Assembly: GCA_000149265.1 (NCBI GenBank)
Contig: CH002904.1
Location: 249,581 to 313,580, forward strand
Direction: 5' to 3'
DNA: 64,000 nucleotides
DNA from: Ciona savignyi
Taxonomy: Eukaryota; Chordata; Ascidiacea; Phlebobranchia; Cionidae
The stretch's first letter is position 1. Every line of letters starts with the position of its first letter. The notes under the pieces were generated by a model. It saw only the letters and a program-made list of their open reading frames with translations, ran no database searches and was not told the DNA's origin. Shown here piece after piece: positions 47,401-60,100 of the stretch. Position numbers and translations under genes: made by a program.

Positions 47401-47872
47401 ATATTATCCGCACTTATTATCAATTTACCCTGAATTTCCGCAGATGTTAATACGAAGCATAAGCAAGGGTGGTAATCTACTGCTAAACATCGGACCCACT
47501 GCTGATGGAATGATACCCCAAATATTTCAGCAGCGATTAAGAAAGATTGGAAAATGGATGCAAATAAATGGGGAAGGAATATATGACAGTCGCCCCTGGA
47601 TATTTCACAAAGATGGCGCAAACAATGTATGGTACACGAGGAAAGGGAAATATATTTACGCATTCGTTTTAACGGAGCCTAGTGTACACATCACTTTGTC
47701 AAAACCTACCTTTACAGCTACATCAACTGTTATTTTGCTTGACGAAAACAATAGAAGTACTTTAGAATGGAAGCAACTTTCGGATGGTAGTAATAGCACT
47801 TTAATAAAAACTGCTCCGTATACAGATTCTATTAGTGCTCCATTTGTATTAAGGCTTGAAGGATGTTACTAA
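44437..47872 (+). CDS. FUCA: alpha-L-fucosidase (GH29)
   Basis: Six exons: 44437-44805, 45022-45154, 45736-45943, 46265-46445, 46805-47002, 47444-47872. Phases close to 1518 nt, or 505 residues, slightly longer than human FUCA1/FUCA2. The enzyme removes terminal alpha-linked fucose from glycoproteins and glycolipids. Family motifs run in order: [63 protein letters not shown] (the nucleophile Asp stands in SDG), [28 protein letters not shown] and a C-terminal beta domain. The N-terminus has a basic start and a 15-20 residue hydrophobic stretch ([18 protein letters not shown]) with no clear cleavage site. It could be a signal anchor, giving a type II membrane enzyme, rather than a cleaved signal peptide. 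Confidence 0.96.
45437..45620 (+). mobile_element. SINE copy in fucosidase intron 2
   Basis: It contains acactgccatatctccagta, tgggcatgaggtcatttggtga, tgcctgtgtgataaca and cattcacagtgataaaacat in the SINE order, plus orientation. It has moderate divergence and a single tail unit. Confidence 0.75.
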
Positions 47873-48138
47873 TATACAGTACGAGGTGGTGTATATTTAT
47901 ATTGTATAAAGTGAAAAATGCAGTGGCTTTTTTTATTTCATGAAGCATCATATTATTGTTTTTTTTTTACCCTTCTAATAATATAAACCTGTTCAAGATC
48001 TCAAATGCCCACTTGCTTACCTAACTATTATATTCCACGTACTACAACTATACCGATGCTGTTGTTTTTAATATATACTAACGTTGCAATGATTTTTTTA
48101 TATCTACACGGAGGCTTTGCACTTAATAAACTGGTGTT

Positions 48139-51100
48139 TTATTCACATGAAATCAAATCTATTATTGATTTAATGACAGAACCATCCGATGCTTGTTGCA
48201 AAATAGAATCTGGATCTCGAATTTTTCGTTCCAATATACTGTCGAGTTCTTTGCGCAATTTCTAAAGATAAAGGATTTTTAAAGAACTGCTTCTACGTAC
48301 GATATAATCTTCAAATCCAACTAAAGAAGTCTAAAAAATATATATATATATATATAAATAAAATAATGGTTGGTTGAAACTTTAAAGATGTTCGGACCTT
48401 GTTCCACTCTTTACTTTGTTTGTAGGGAATCGTGTCTACTCATTTGAGGGTTGCATTGGTATTAACAGCCTTGCCAAAATGACTTAAATTCATTTTTAAA
48501 ATGTTGTTATGACTATGAAAGCCCATGGAATCTTATCAAAATGCCTTTATGACTTAGCAAGGTTATCAGCTTCTCTTTCTTAACTGCAGGAATTAGACAA
48601 CAATTTTAGGAGTTGCCTATCTGAGAGATGGAATATCAGGGAGGCATTGTAACTTAGCCAGTCAACACATTACCTCGTGCCCACAGTTGACCTGTAGCTA
48701 TTCTTATATGTTGTACATGGTGGATAAAAAATTACAACACACAAATCACCTTTACAGTTTCAGCAACATTCGATTCAGATTTGAATTCGATCCAGCCATC
48801 CACGGAAATCCTATTAACCCCCTCATTATCTTTAAACATTGAGATATCACCACCAAAGAAAAGCAACGGGTATGGGCTAACCTCACTTGTGTCGTATAAA
48901 TAAACCTGGAAATGTTTTCGTCAAAATTTTAAAGAAATCATCACATTAAACACAAAACTGGGAAAAATATCTGATGTTAAGAGCAGAATTCCTGATTTAA
49001 TTAAAAATAAAAAACACAGATATGTCTTTAAATTTTTGATAATTATACCTGGCAGAGACTTTCAAATGAGATTAAGATTCAGCTCAAATAAAATTATAGG
49101 AATGGTACTGTTTACTTATCCAGTTGAAATATGATGTTAGATCATGGGCAATTGCAACAACACAACAGCTGGGCAATCAGAGATATTCAGAGAAACTTGT
49201 TTAGTAATTATTCGGAGTACAATTTAAAGTACCGTTTGTTAGTCTTAAAATTAATTTTCTAAAACTTCTGTGCTGTCATTAGGATGGTATTTTGTGGAAA
49301 ATTAATTTCGATTTAAATCAAATGTCCATAGTTCCTTATTTAAATGCAATCATCGTAAAACCACAATAAGTAGTTACGTAAAAACACACCTCTGCTGTTT
49401 TCATTTTTTCGTAATAGCACAACCATTGATGTGTGAAGTGGTCGCTCGATTTGTCACAGTTCACCGATTTCGGATGAATCGCAACTTTTCGATCAGTTTT
49501 TGTTGATATCTTGGGTGGACGATGTGGCTTCATTTTTAACATCTTGGCAACATTCGGGTACAGTCCGGCACATACAATAGCTTGAACTACCTTGGCAAAG
49601 AATGTTTTTTTACAATTTGCATCAAGTGGAATTAAGGCGAAATGCAATGTCCACACTTCACACAGGAGGAGGTCCTCAACATCTCGTATAACAAAACAAA
49701 TGTAATTTTCACTTCGGTCAGTCATCAAATGATATGATTTTTACTCATGTACCCCGTACTAAGACATAATACTCATGCTTATCTACATGGGTGAGACAAC
49801 GAAGGGCATTATATTATGTATAATCTTGAGTTATTCTAGCGATTGCATTGTGTTTTGTTTTATGATGAATTGTTTGTTACAGTTTTTGTTTAACCCACAA
49901 CTCCACTGGGTGTTTCTCCCAAGGATACAAACGACCTGCACTTTGTTCGTTTTCGTTGTACAATATCATCTTTCCGACGACTGGATGCATTACTGTATAA
50001 GCTAAGCTTCCAGACTATCAATCACCTACTTTTGTATTGTTGGAATGCTGATTAGCATCTGCAGAGTCAGAACTCAGAAATCCAGCTTCATGGAGGTGAC
50101 CCTTGAATTGCTGCCTCATGTCACAAAGCATCTGGTTAGAAATGGATTTGAAAGTAATCACCTCATTCCATGCATCAATTTATCACACAAGATAGAAGAC
50201 TCATTTTATAGGGAGTGAGAATTGACAGCTGTTAGATCTTTACAATATATCTTTTTTAATTGCGCACAGTAATGTTTAGAGTTATTTGTAGTGTTTAAAT
50301 TTGTTTATAAGTCCAGGTGGTCTACTTTTGTGGTGCAGCAAGTACTTTATTGGTAAACCAGCTGGCTCTCTAGTTGGATGACCACCATGGCGAATTAATT
50401 TCTTGGTAATGTGCCAGCAAAAAGCAACTAATCAATAATGGATCGATGTAAAAAAACTTTTTATTTAAAAATAATCCATTATAATTGCTGTAATACTAAC
50501 CAAGTAATACAATATACAATGAAAACCTACCCGTTAATATACCATTTTCTTTACTGTGACAAAAAATGCAATTATTTACCTTAAGAGTAGAAGACGATAA
50601 GAAGTTGTTCCAGCAATATTCCCGATCAGAACCAGCCCTCTTGGCAGCCAGCCAACCATCAAACATGTTAACCAGCATCATATGATCGCTGTTGCTACCT
50701 CTTGCTAATTCCTGCTTCCTTACATTTGCCTCATCTTCTTTTCCCTGGTTGAAAACATCTTCATGATTGTTTGAACCAATTTAACACCGTTATGATTGTT
50801 TGGACTAGTTGGAAATATCAAGATGTCATTTTGGCCTGGTTAGTTAAAACTTATATGATTTTTAAGACTGGTAATAAACACCAGTGCATTTTTTTTAGAA
50901 TGGTAGTAAACACAATATTCGGAAAGTTTGCATGGTTACACAAATAAAGTACTCACCAGAGGTAAAGTAAATGGGTCTTTGAAACTTAAAGTAGCAGCAA
51001 TGGTTAATATTGGGTCTAAACATGAAAACATTGTGGCCAAGATCAGCATCTTTCCTAGAAAGATAAAATTCCATATTTTACCATATTTAATTTAAATAAA

Positions 51101-54100
51101 AACAAAAGTTAGGGATTTGCATAAAAGCCTGTACAGCCTGTATCCTGTATCTTTTAAGTTAAACAAAAAAGAAAAGTTGCCACATAGATACAACCATCAG
51201 AAAACGAATGCTGGTTTTGATTTTAGTGTGTTCTCTATTTTAATGGCTAATATGAATCTGCTGGAATTAGGGGGATTTAAGTTAGTTTCACAAGGACACA
51301 ACAAGTGTAGGGATCGAATCTGGAACATGTCAGGTACGGCCTAAGTGCTTTGCAACCACACTGGCCTTATAAACACATCGAAGATTTATCTTCATCAGAT
51401 GTCAACACTAGTCAACTCACCAAGCTGTGGCTCCACAGGAAACCTTGCCAGGTGATAACCCAGTGGGGTTAGGCACTCGTTCGGGTCCAGAGCGTTCATG
51501 GAGGTTAGTTTTTGCAGCGAAAGTTCAACCAGGTCTGTCGCGGGGGGCTCCATCACTTGCAAGAAAAATTCCTGGATCTTCCCAAGCTTGAGGATCTGTG
51601 GAAAAGAAATGTGATTTCACAGCCGCTCTTCTAGAAATATGTCATTTTCTAAGTCAAGTGTGACAGCTGAGGCATAGCTTAATAACGAACTAGTTTAGGT
51701 AATTAGGTTCTTGTTTTTTTGTGCCAGAAGAAACAAATAATCAATTTATTAAAGTAAGCCTGCGCTAATAAAGGTTGATAAAACAGGCCAATAATCAATA
51801 TGCAAAGATGATGGTAATTTAGAGCTGCAACCGCAGTTGCATGCAATAGGTATCATTTCTGCATCAGGTTTTACTATTAGCACCATCATCGTGGTAAATC
51901 TTATTGTTAAGTGTGCATTGCTGTTGTGGGCTTGTGGCATTCATTTACACTGTCGTCGATAATTATGCAGTCATGACAGGAAACCCATTGCTCGAGATTT
52001 AAAGCATGGGTCATTGTGCAGAATAGCAGTGCTAATGGTACAAAATACACAATTAAGTATAGCGCTTAAGCTTTGCCATCATGATGTGTGTAGCGACATC
52101 ATTTCAGCCACAGACATAAAGTGAAGAGGACTAGGGGTGCAAATTGTATCTTTGCATTTCAAATTTTACCTGGTTCAAATTGCCACATACCGGAAATGAA
52201 TAAAACCTAATGTCAAATATTGTTAAATCAACATGCTTGTGTTACCAATTACCATGATTATGTTAATTCCACACCTTGTCAAAACAACACTTTTGCACCC
52301 GTGTTTGTAGCTCTAATAAACAGCACTGAAAACGGTTATGGGTCGGTAAGTCCAACAAATGCATAATCAGCAAAAACACATATTGACATTGGACACCAAT
52401 GTTACAAACCTTAATATGCAGACACAGCTGGTCCAGTGGCGACCTCAGTATCTCTGGGATCATATATTCATCAAGTTTTCGCTCCTGCAACCTGCTGAAC
52501 AAGTGGAAACACACACCTTCCTGGACCCTGTGATTGTAGATATTTAATGGAAGAACTAAGAAGCAATAGCACCAACTTAACATACTTATTTAGCGCAAAA
52601 TATAGAAATATGACCCCAAAACAACCACCGAAACATTTGTACCAAATATAGGGTCCAGCATAGAACGGCACCTATGAAAGGGGTTTATATCTTTAGGTTT
52701 ATTTAGAATGATAATAACAACGTTAAATTATGTTAACACATTTCATTGTTAATAAAATCAGCAAAGTCATCACAAGAAGAATTTAATGTGTATTTTTTAC
52801 CAGCATTTTCCCCCAACAAATACCCAACCATATGATACACATTATTGCATGGGCAGAAAGTTAGGGGCTAATAAGGGTGCAAAGGGTGCTCTTGGTCTTA
52901 TAATATTATATCCTCGCAGCCTGCCACGACTAGTGTAATCTAAAATTAACCATAAAAGGTTTTAACTTAAACATAGCCATTTAACCTTGTAATCAAATGT
53001 AATAATCTTTAAGCACAATGATGTACTTTCGCACATATGTCAAAACAAGAAATTTACTGCAATGCAGAAGTCATTGAATAAAGTAGATGGTAAAATTTAC
53101 TGGTATTTCTTGGTATAGATCACTAATGTTTTTGTATTATTTGTTCAAATTGTATACCCACAACCAGCTAGATATTTTGATGTGTGGTAGTGTAGTGTGG
53201 GGTGGTGTGTTTTAGTTGTGTGATTGCATCATAATAACAATTGAGATAAAATCACTGTAATTTAGTAGCTTATGAAATAAAATACTATACAGACTACATG
53301 CAGAACCGAGGCATTTGTAGTTATTTAAAGGGGAACTGAAGTCAATTTTAAGAATATCTTAATAAATGGAAAAAAATACGCTGATTTCAAAAATCAAACC
53401 AGTTTCTTCCAATATTTTTTGGTTAAAGAGTTATGAGCAAATATGCATTTCAATTTATGTTAGGGGATTTCCCGTATTACGTCACTGACGTTGTTGAGAT
53501 TTCGTGCCTATATGCATTGTATACAATCATGTGTCAGTTTAGAGGTGAATTAGTAACAGAAGCGCCTGCAGGAGCGTTGTATTTTCGTTTTTATTATGAA
53601 GACTTAGCATAACACTTGTCATATAGCCTTACTGAACCAATGTACATGGTGACAGCTTACTTTAAGCGCGGTCATTAAGGCCTGCACGGTCCTGTACCTA
53701 AGCTGAATGCTGAGGTATACAGGTCTCGTATTTAAATGACTTTAGAATAATAAGTCTAAGCAATTTATATCATAAATCATAAAAGTGAAAACAGAACAAG
53801 AAAACTATAACAGAATGCATTAAACTGTAACTGCCAGCAATTTATAGAAATAAACCAGCCATTAGGCAAAGGCTAGACTATGCGGTGGGAAAAGCCTATT
53901 TCTTTCATGGTTTACCTTGGCTGTTTGTATAATGTTTTGCTGTTGTGTATGTGGTGCATTTAATGTCTGCTGTTATTGAAACTGAGCATTAGCCTACTGG
54001 TTAAGAATACCACTTATTGCAAAAACCAGTTAATCCACAGTTGAGTAGCTGATGTGTAGTCTGACAATAAGTACACAGCAAGCACTCAGATAAAAGTAAG

Positions 54101-57100
54101 TGAAGAATATATTTAATAGATCTTTACTTAACTACCCAAATAAGTTAATAAGAATATACCACATTTCTCATTTAGTTCTTTTTATTAGATATTGTAAAAT
54201 GCCTAAAGTTAAGCCACTGAGAAGGAAGAAAGAGTGAGTGGAGCATATTGTTTTGCTCCAGGATGTACAAATTCCTATTACAGCACACAAAATTCCAATC
54301 CACCTGTGCTCTTCCATCGATTTCCTCACAACGACAAAAAACGGTTGAAGCAATGGATACAACAATGCAAGCGTTCTAAACTACCTGGAAAAAGAACCGC
54401 AGTGTGTAGTGCACAATCTGCACATATTTGTGACAAGGATTATCATAGTAAAATTGTATTTGACTCCAATGGAGTAGCCAAGATGATGAAAACAAACCAC
54501 TTGGTGAAAAATACAGTTCCAACAATTTTTAATTTTTCTGATTATGAATTTAAACATAGTGATCAACCCAGTACATCAAGTGCAACTTCAAGAACTTCTT
54601 TATCCAAGCAGATAATTGAAAAATAAGGGCTTTTAGTAATGCAAGTCCAGTCTGGCATTATTTTGTGCACAAATGCATGTACATTCATGCAGCATAAACA
54701 TTCTTGCGGTGTGTCCATAAGAATACAGTTTTTGCAACGGCACCAAGTCATGTCAATAGGTAATGTTTCTAAATAAACATTTTCTTCTATGGGGCTTGCA
54801 TCTTCAAAGATACTTTCAGACGTTTTCCTTGGTTCAAACGCACATGACTAAATTTGTGTTGTTTTATTGTGTACAATAAAACTTCTTTCATCCATGCCAG
54901 AATGCTGAAAACTGTCATCCATTTTAGTGTTACAACATTAACTTAAATTTACTCTAGAAATGAAGAAAACAAAAGAAATTTGTTAAAACTTCTATGCATA
55001 TGTATACCAAATCTCTCACACTCTTAGTTTGTAGCCTAGGGGTTGATAACAACATTGCTAGTCTACGTTGCAGATTATGGCTATATATTGAAAAGCAACA
55101 ATCATGAAAGAAATAGGCTGTTCCCACCGCATAGTCTGATCTTTGATTGATGGCTGGTTTATTTCTATAAATTGCTGGCAGTTACAGTTAACTGCCTCCT
55201 GTTCTAGTTTTCTTGTTCTGTCTTCACTTCTATGATTTATGATATAAATTGCTAAGACTTATTATTCTAAAGTCATTTAAATACGAGACCTGTATACCTC
55301 AGCATTCAGCTTAGGTCCAGGATCGTGCAGGCCTGAATGAGCGCGCTTTAGGTAAGCTGTCACGCGTGTACATTGGTTCAGTAAGGCTATATGACAAGTG
55401 TTATGCTAAGTCTCCATAAAAAAAACGAAAATACAACGCTCCTGCAGGCGCTTTTGTTACTAATTCACCTCTAAACTGACACATGATTGTATACAATGCA
55501 TATAGGCACGAAATCTCAACAACGTCAATGACGTAATACGGGAAATCCCCTAACATAAAATAAAATGCATATTTGCTCATAACTCTTTAACAAAAAAATA
55601 TTGGAAGAAACTGATTTGATTTTTGAAATCAGCGTATTTTTTTCCATTTATTAAGATATTCTTAAAATTGACTTCAGGTTCCCCCTTTAAGGTTCGGTTT
55701 TTAATTTAGGTCATATTTAAATCTGAATAATTTACTATTTAATAATCATTGTATTGAATTATCGAATTCAGAATTGTTTTTAGCTATTTTCGATTTAATC
55801 TGGAAAATTCTATAACGAAATATAAAGATAGGCATTTTAAGATAAAAGTATACTATACTTAATTAAAAAAATAATGGATTTGACACTTTAAAATTTTAAA
55901 AAATTGTTATGCGTGTTTATTATAAAGAGACTTTAAGTTTTATAGAATCGATTAGAATTTTAAAACTTCTAATGTTTCGGCTATGGTCTTGCTGCTGTTC
56001 TATGTTACTATTGAGTTGTGCTCTTTTAAAAAAATGTTTTAACATAGAAATTAACATCACAGAGCATTGTTCTTTCTGTTACGGATGAAGATTAAAGTAA
56101 TTGCTCATGGGAAATCAGATAAATTATCCAATAATTAACAAGAAAAGCAAAGAGCGGAGGAAATTATGAAATATTTAAAAGGGAAATCTTGGGGATTCAC
56201 TCTTATTTTTATTTAACACTTTTAAATATTAAAATTGAGATTTTTGGATTGATTTTAACAATTTAAAATGTACATTACAGTGAACAAAGATAACAAGTAT
56301 TTTTTTATTGACGTTTGTGTGCAAAGTTAAATATATTTTAAACAGTTTTCTCTTCGCAAAGATGAAATTTAAAAGATTATTATACGTCATTAAGAACCGA
56401 ATTCAAGCAATCAACAATCTAAATCTGCCTATACTTATATTTATATATTATTCCCCATATTGATTCCGCCATCAGAGATATTGTCAGTATCTTAATTTAT
56501 TTTAAAAAACCTCCTAACATTAAACATGCAATGTCAAAACGCTCATGTCAAAATGAAGCATGTAACCAAATTACGAAGGATGTCACATTCTTTCTGCATT
56601 AAGTGTCATTTCACAATTAATCATTTCAAATTAGGTTGACGGAATGTACACATGTAGATATTATTATATGTTCCTATGCAGGAATAAACTAATAAAATAG
56701 AAAATTGAAAAGTAGAAAGAAGGTATGTGACATTTGTAACTGTGGTGGGTGGGGATATTAATGTTAATAAATTTATACATGGTTATTTTTAAATAACCGA
56801 ATATCTCGACTAGAAATAATGAACTTAGTAGCATAGCATGATAAGATCTGGAAAAATGACCTGCCAGATCTGCCTTTTCGTTGTTTAGCATTGGCTCTTG
56901 TCAGCCAATCAGCATTTAGAGAGTTAATGTTTTTGCCAGCTTCGAACTTTCGAATCTTGATCTTTCCACAATCGATTACATACACGATGTCATCAATTGT
57001 AATGCTGAAAATTAGAATTTTTCTCTGTGCTATAGTGTACCATTTTATTGATTTTAAAATAAATAAAATTATTAAAATTATATTTTTAATAAAAACTTAA

Positions 57101-60100
57101 TAAAAAATCAATTTGGTTTTTCGCTTTAAAAGATTTACAATTTTAATATGAAATTGCTCAGTTTAATGTAAATAAGTGTATAAGTAAGCTAAATATAGCT
57201 TTTATAGATTTTTTTGTGTATTAATAAATATAAAATTGGCCCAAAAATCTTAAAAAATAAAGCCTAAATTTCAACATACATCAATCAAAGTTCGTCTGCA
57301 CTAATTTTAATCAATTGTTCGTACAGTGTATAGAAGTTTGCTACTGACAGTTTAACAAGAAGAAATTTACCTGTAGTGTTTAGATTCTCAATAAAAAGCC
57401 GCTAAGAAAAACATAATAAACGTTCACTTACAAAGGAGCAGAAGCTATAAGTTATGTGCTTTATTCAGCAAATGCACCATCATTACTGTTTTTTAATATC
57501 ATAATAATAATGAAAATAATACTGTTATAGAAATTAGAAAACATCGAAATTACATCATAGTATAAATTTTTAATTTCATTGAAAGAACGAGACATTACAT
57601 TTTATTGTCCTAAGCAATTATAAAAATTTTAAAAACTTTTAATAAAAAAAAAGTATTTCGGCGTTTAGCTCGCACCTTCTAACTCTCCACACAGACTGCT
57701 TCTAAATATTACAAACCTCGTTTCAGCGATATTGGTTGCTATGACGATTTTTGTGACACCCGGTGGTGGGCGATCGAATATTTGTTGTTGGTTGGCTGTG
57801 GGCAGCATGGAATGTAAGGGAAGGATGCGATATTTGTCTGCAATGGGAGTTTAATTAATGAAGGTCGAAAAAAAATGCCTATAAGTTTCTATATTATTTG
57901 CCAAAGAATACAACATTGTGTGGAATTATAATTCGTTACAACACTGCACAGTCGGATTATAGCAGCTAGGACATTTTGTTGTTTACATTGTAGTCATTGT
58001 TGTTTATTGAGTGCTAAGCTTTTATAGAATGCAAATGGTTCCAAATTCATAACATTCTGGCTCACCAGTTACTATACTAACAATATCCTGAAAGGGAAAG
58101 CTTTAACTGCCAAGATTAAACATCTGCAGCTGTGATTTTGTTTTCAAATTAACTTGACAGGTCATAAATCGAGAGTCAAATAATTATCACTTTTACCAAC
58201 TTACTTGGTGAGAAAAATCGATCCTGGGTGAGCTATCTGATGCAGTTGTTTTATATCGCTCCATCCTGGCAGGAAAACGAGGATCGCACCTCCACCTGTG
58301 CTCCTAGAGTGTGGGTTTCTTATAATGTGCTTCACAGTGGCAACCATGAGGTCAAAATCGAGCTTTTGCTGAAGAAAGGCATCAATCGCACATACAGCGT
58401 GGCTGATATGTCGGGGGAAACTGAAAGTGGTGGTTGGTGTTACAAAATTTTATTGGTCAAATTATATAAAATAACACATAATTAGGTAAATAAGGCAAAC
58501 GACAGTTGTTAAAAACACACAAATATAAAAATGAGAGTAACAGAATGGGTACAGTCATTGAACTGGAAATGTCAAATAAAGGCTGAAAGGTTTAATATTT
58601 CTACATAAAAGCTACATCAATTTGGTCGGCCATTAAAACACTGGAAAATCTATGTTAAACTGTCAGTCACCAACAACAAAAACATCAAGAACCACATCAT
58701 TGATGTGCATCAAAGGCGCACAAGGCAACTGTTGCTCAGTTACTGTGAAGGCATTTTCTCTGACTAACTTAAGTTAGAAACTGATAGAATAATGCAAATA
58801 GTTTAACAGAATCCAGTTTTACATGCAAAACCATTACCAAAATATAGCTGTTATGTCCAAATAGTTATTAGCTCATAACTACCGATTCTGTCATCACCAT
58901 TGTTTATTTACACAGACAACGTAACGTGTGTCTACATCATCTACTGATGGTGACCTCGAATCAAGGGCAGCCATATAAATTCTTTAATTTAATTTAGTTT
59001 GTATTCGAAGTAAAAATAAATATGATGTGTTCTATGTGAAAATGCACATCCAAAATAGTTGATATCTTAATTAGCCATAAATTTGCTGTTTTGTCAGATG
59101 TACAAAATGGTATCATCAAAACTGTTGTAAAGTCATGTTGTTGTTATGATTACAAAGTTGATTTTTCATAAAATTTTTAGGTTCATGGTATATTGGGCTA
59201 AAATTAATTTACAACGCAGAGTTGAATAATTATCCAAACATGCCACACCTCCCCAAATCTAATTTTACGCTCATGCATTTACTTCATGTTGACAAGTTCC
59301 ACTTCGTAATCCATCAGCTCTTTCTGGTAGATCTCCCTCTCTTGCTGCAGTTTCCTTTTTTCCTCAAAATCCAGTTTCCGCATCGTGAGTCGATCGTACT
59401 TCAAGCCCAGCCGCTTGAGCGAGTAGTATACGTCCTCTGACGGCTTGTAACTGTGTTGGACCAAACATTAGCGCATGGCGGCCAATTCAAACGTATGCTG
59501 ATGTGATGAATATTTCATTATCTTGGGAATCAGCCATGGCAAATGTGAACTTAACAACAGCCATAAATGTGGACTGAAATGAGCTAAGTAAACACCATTA
59601 ATCAATCAATAACTTCGATGGCAGGAACAGACTTCCCAAATCAATACGTTTTTATTCTTAATCAATAATATTTTCGCTACCGAATCAATAATCTTAACAA
59701 TCCTCACTCAATCATTCTGACGACGTCTTCAAGGTAATATTCTTGAACTGGGAAAGTGGAGCCTGGTATTGTGATGGATGGGGAGTCGTTAAAATAGCTT
59801 GAAAAGGTTTCAGCGTTTAAAGTCGCACTCATCAAAATCACTTTCAAGTCTTTTCTGAAATGGAAATTTTGGATGGTTCCGAATAATTATTTATTTAAAA
59901 AGAAATATTTTCACAAAATGCGATTTCATCCAAGTTTAACCACAATTACATTGTAAAGTTTAAATAAAACTATAATTCTTTATTAAGGGGATTATAATAA
60001 AATAACATATTTTAGGAAGTGCTATTTTATCTTTTTGATTTTATGAAAAATTAGAGTTGCATACACACACTATATGAGGTAGGTCTTTACCTTTTTGATG

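Larger units (their letters stand above)
53335..55690. mobile_element. TTAA-flanked THAP transposon with ~575 bp inverted repeats
   Basis: TTAA at 53335-53338 and 55687-55690 flanks a 2348 bp element. The left end begins AGGGGAACTGAAGTC; the right end, read inward, begins AGGGGGAACCTGAAGTC. Inverted repeats run 53339-53909 and 55103-55686 and match at roughly nine in ten positions by eye, with small indels. The 1.19 kb centre holds a THAP frame (+) and a P2X7-type frame (-). TTAA target sites plus a THAP domain fit the Kolobok superfamily. piggyBac also uses TTAA but lacks a THAP domain. No transposase catalytic region fits in the centre, so this copy is non-autonomous. It lies in a DHX36 intron. 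Confidence 0.9.

Noticed and set aside
54168..54365. minus-strand 65-codon frame across the THAP domain
   Set aside because: It is antisense to the THAP coding sequence and has no features of its own.
53339..55686. piggyBac-type element, because of TTAA
   Set aside because: The ends do not start with the CCY...GGG type termini, and a THAP domain is not a piggyBac feature. Kolobok-like fits better.
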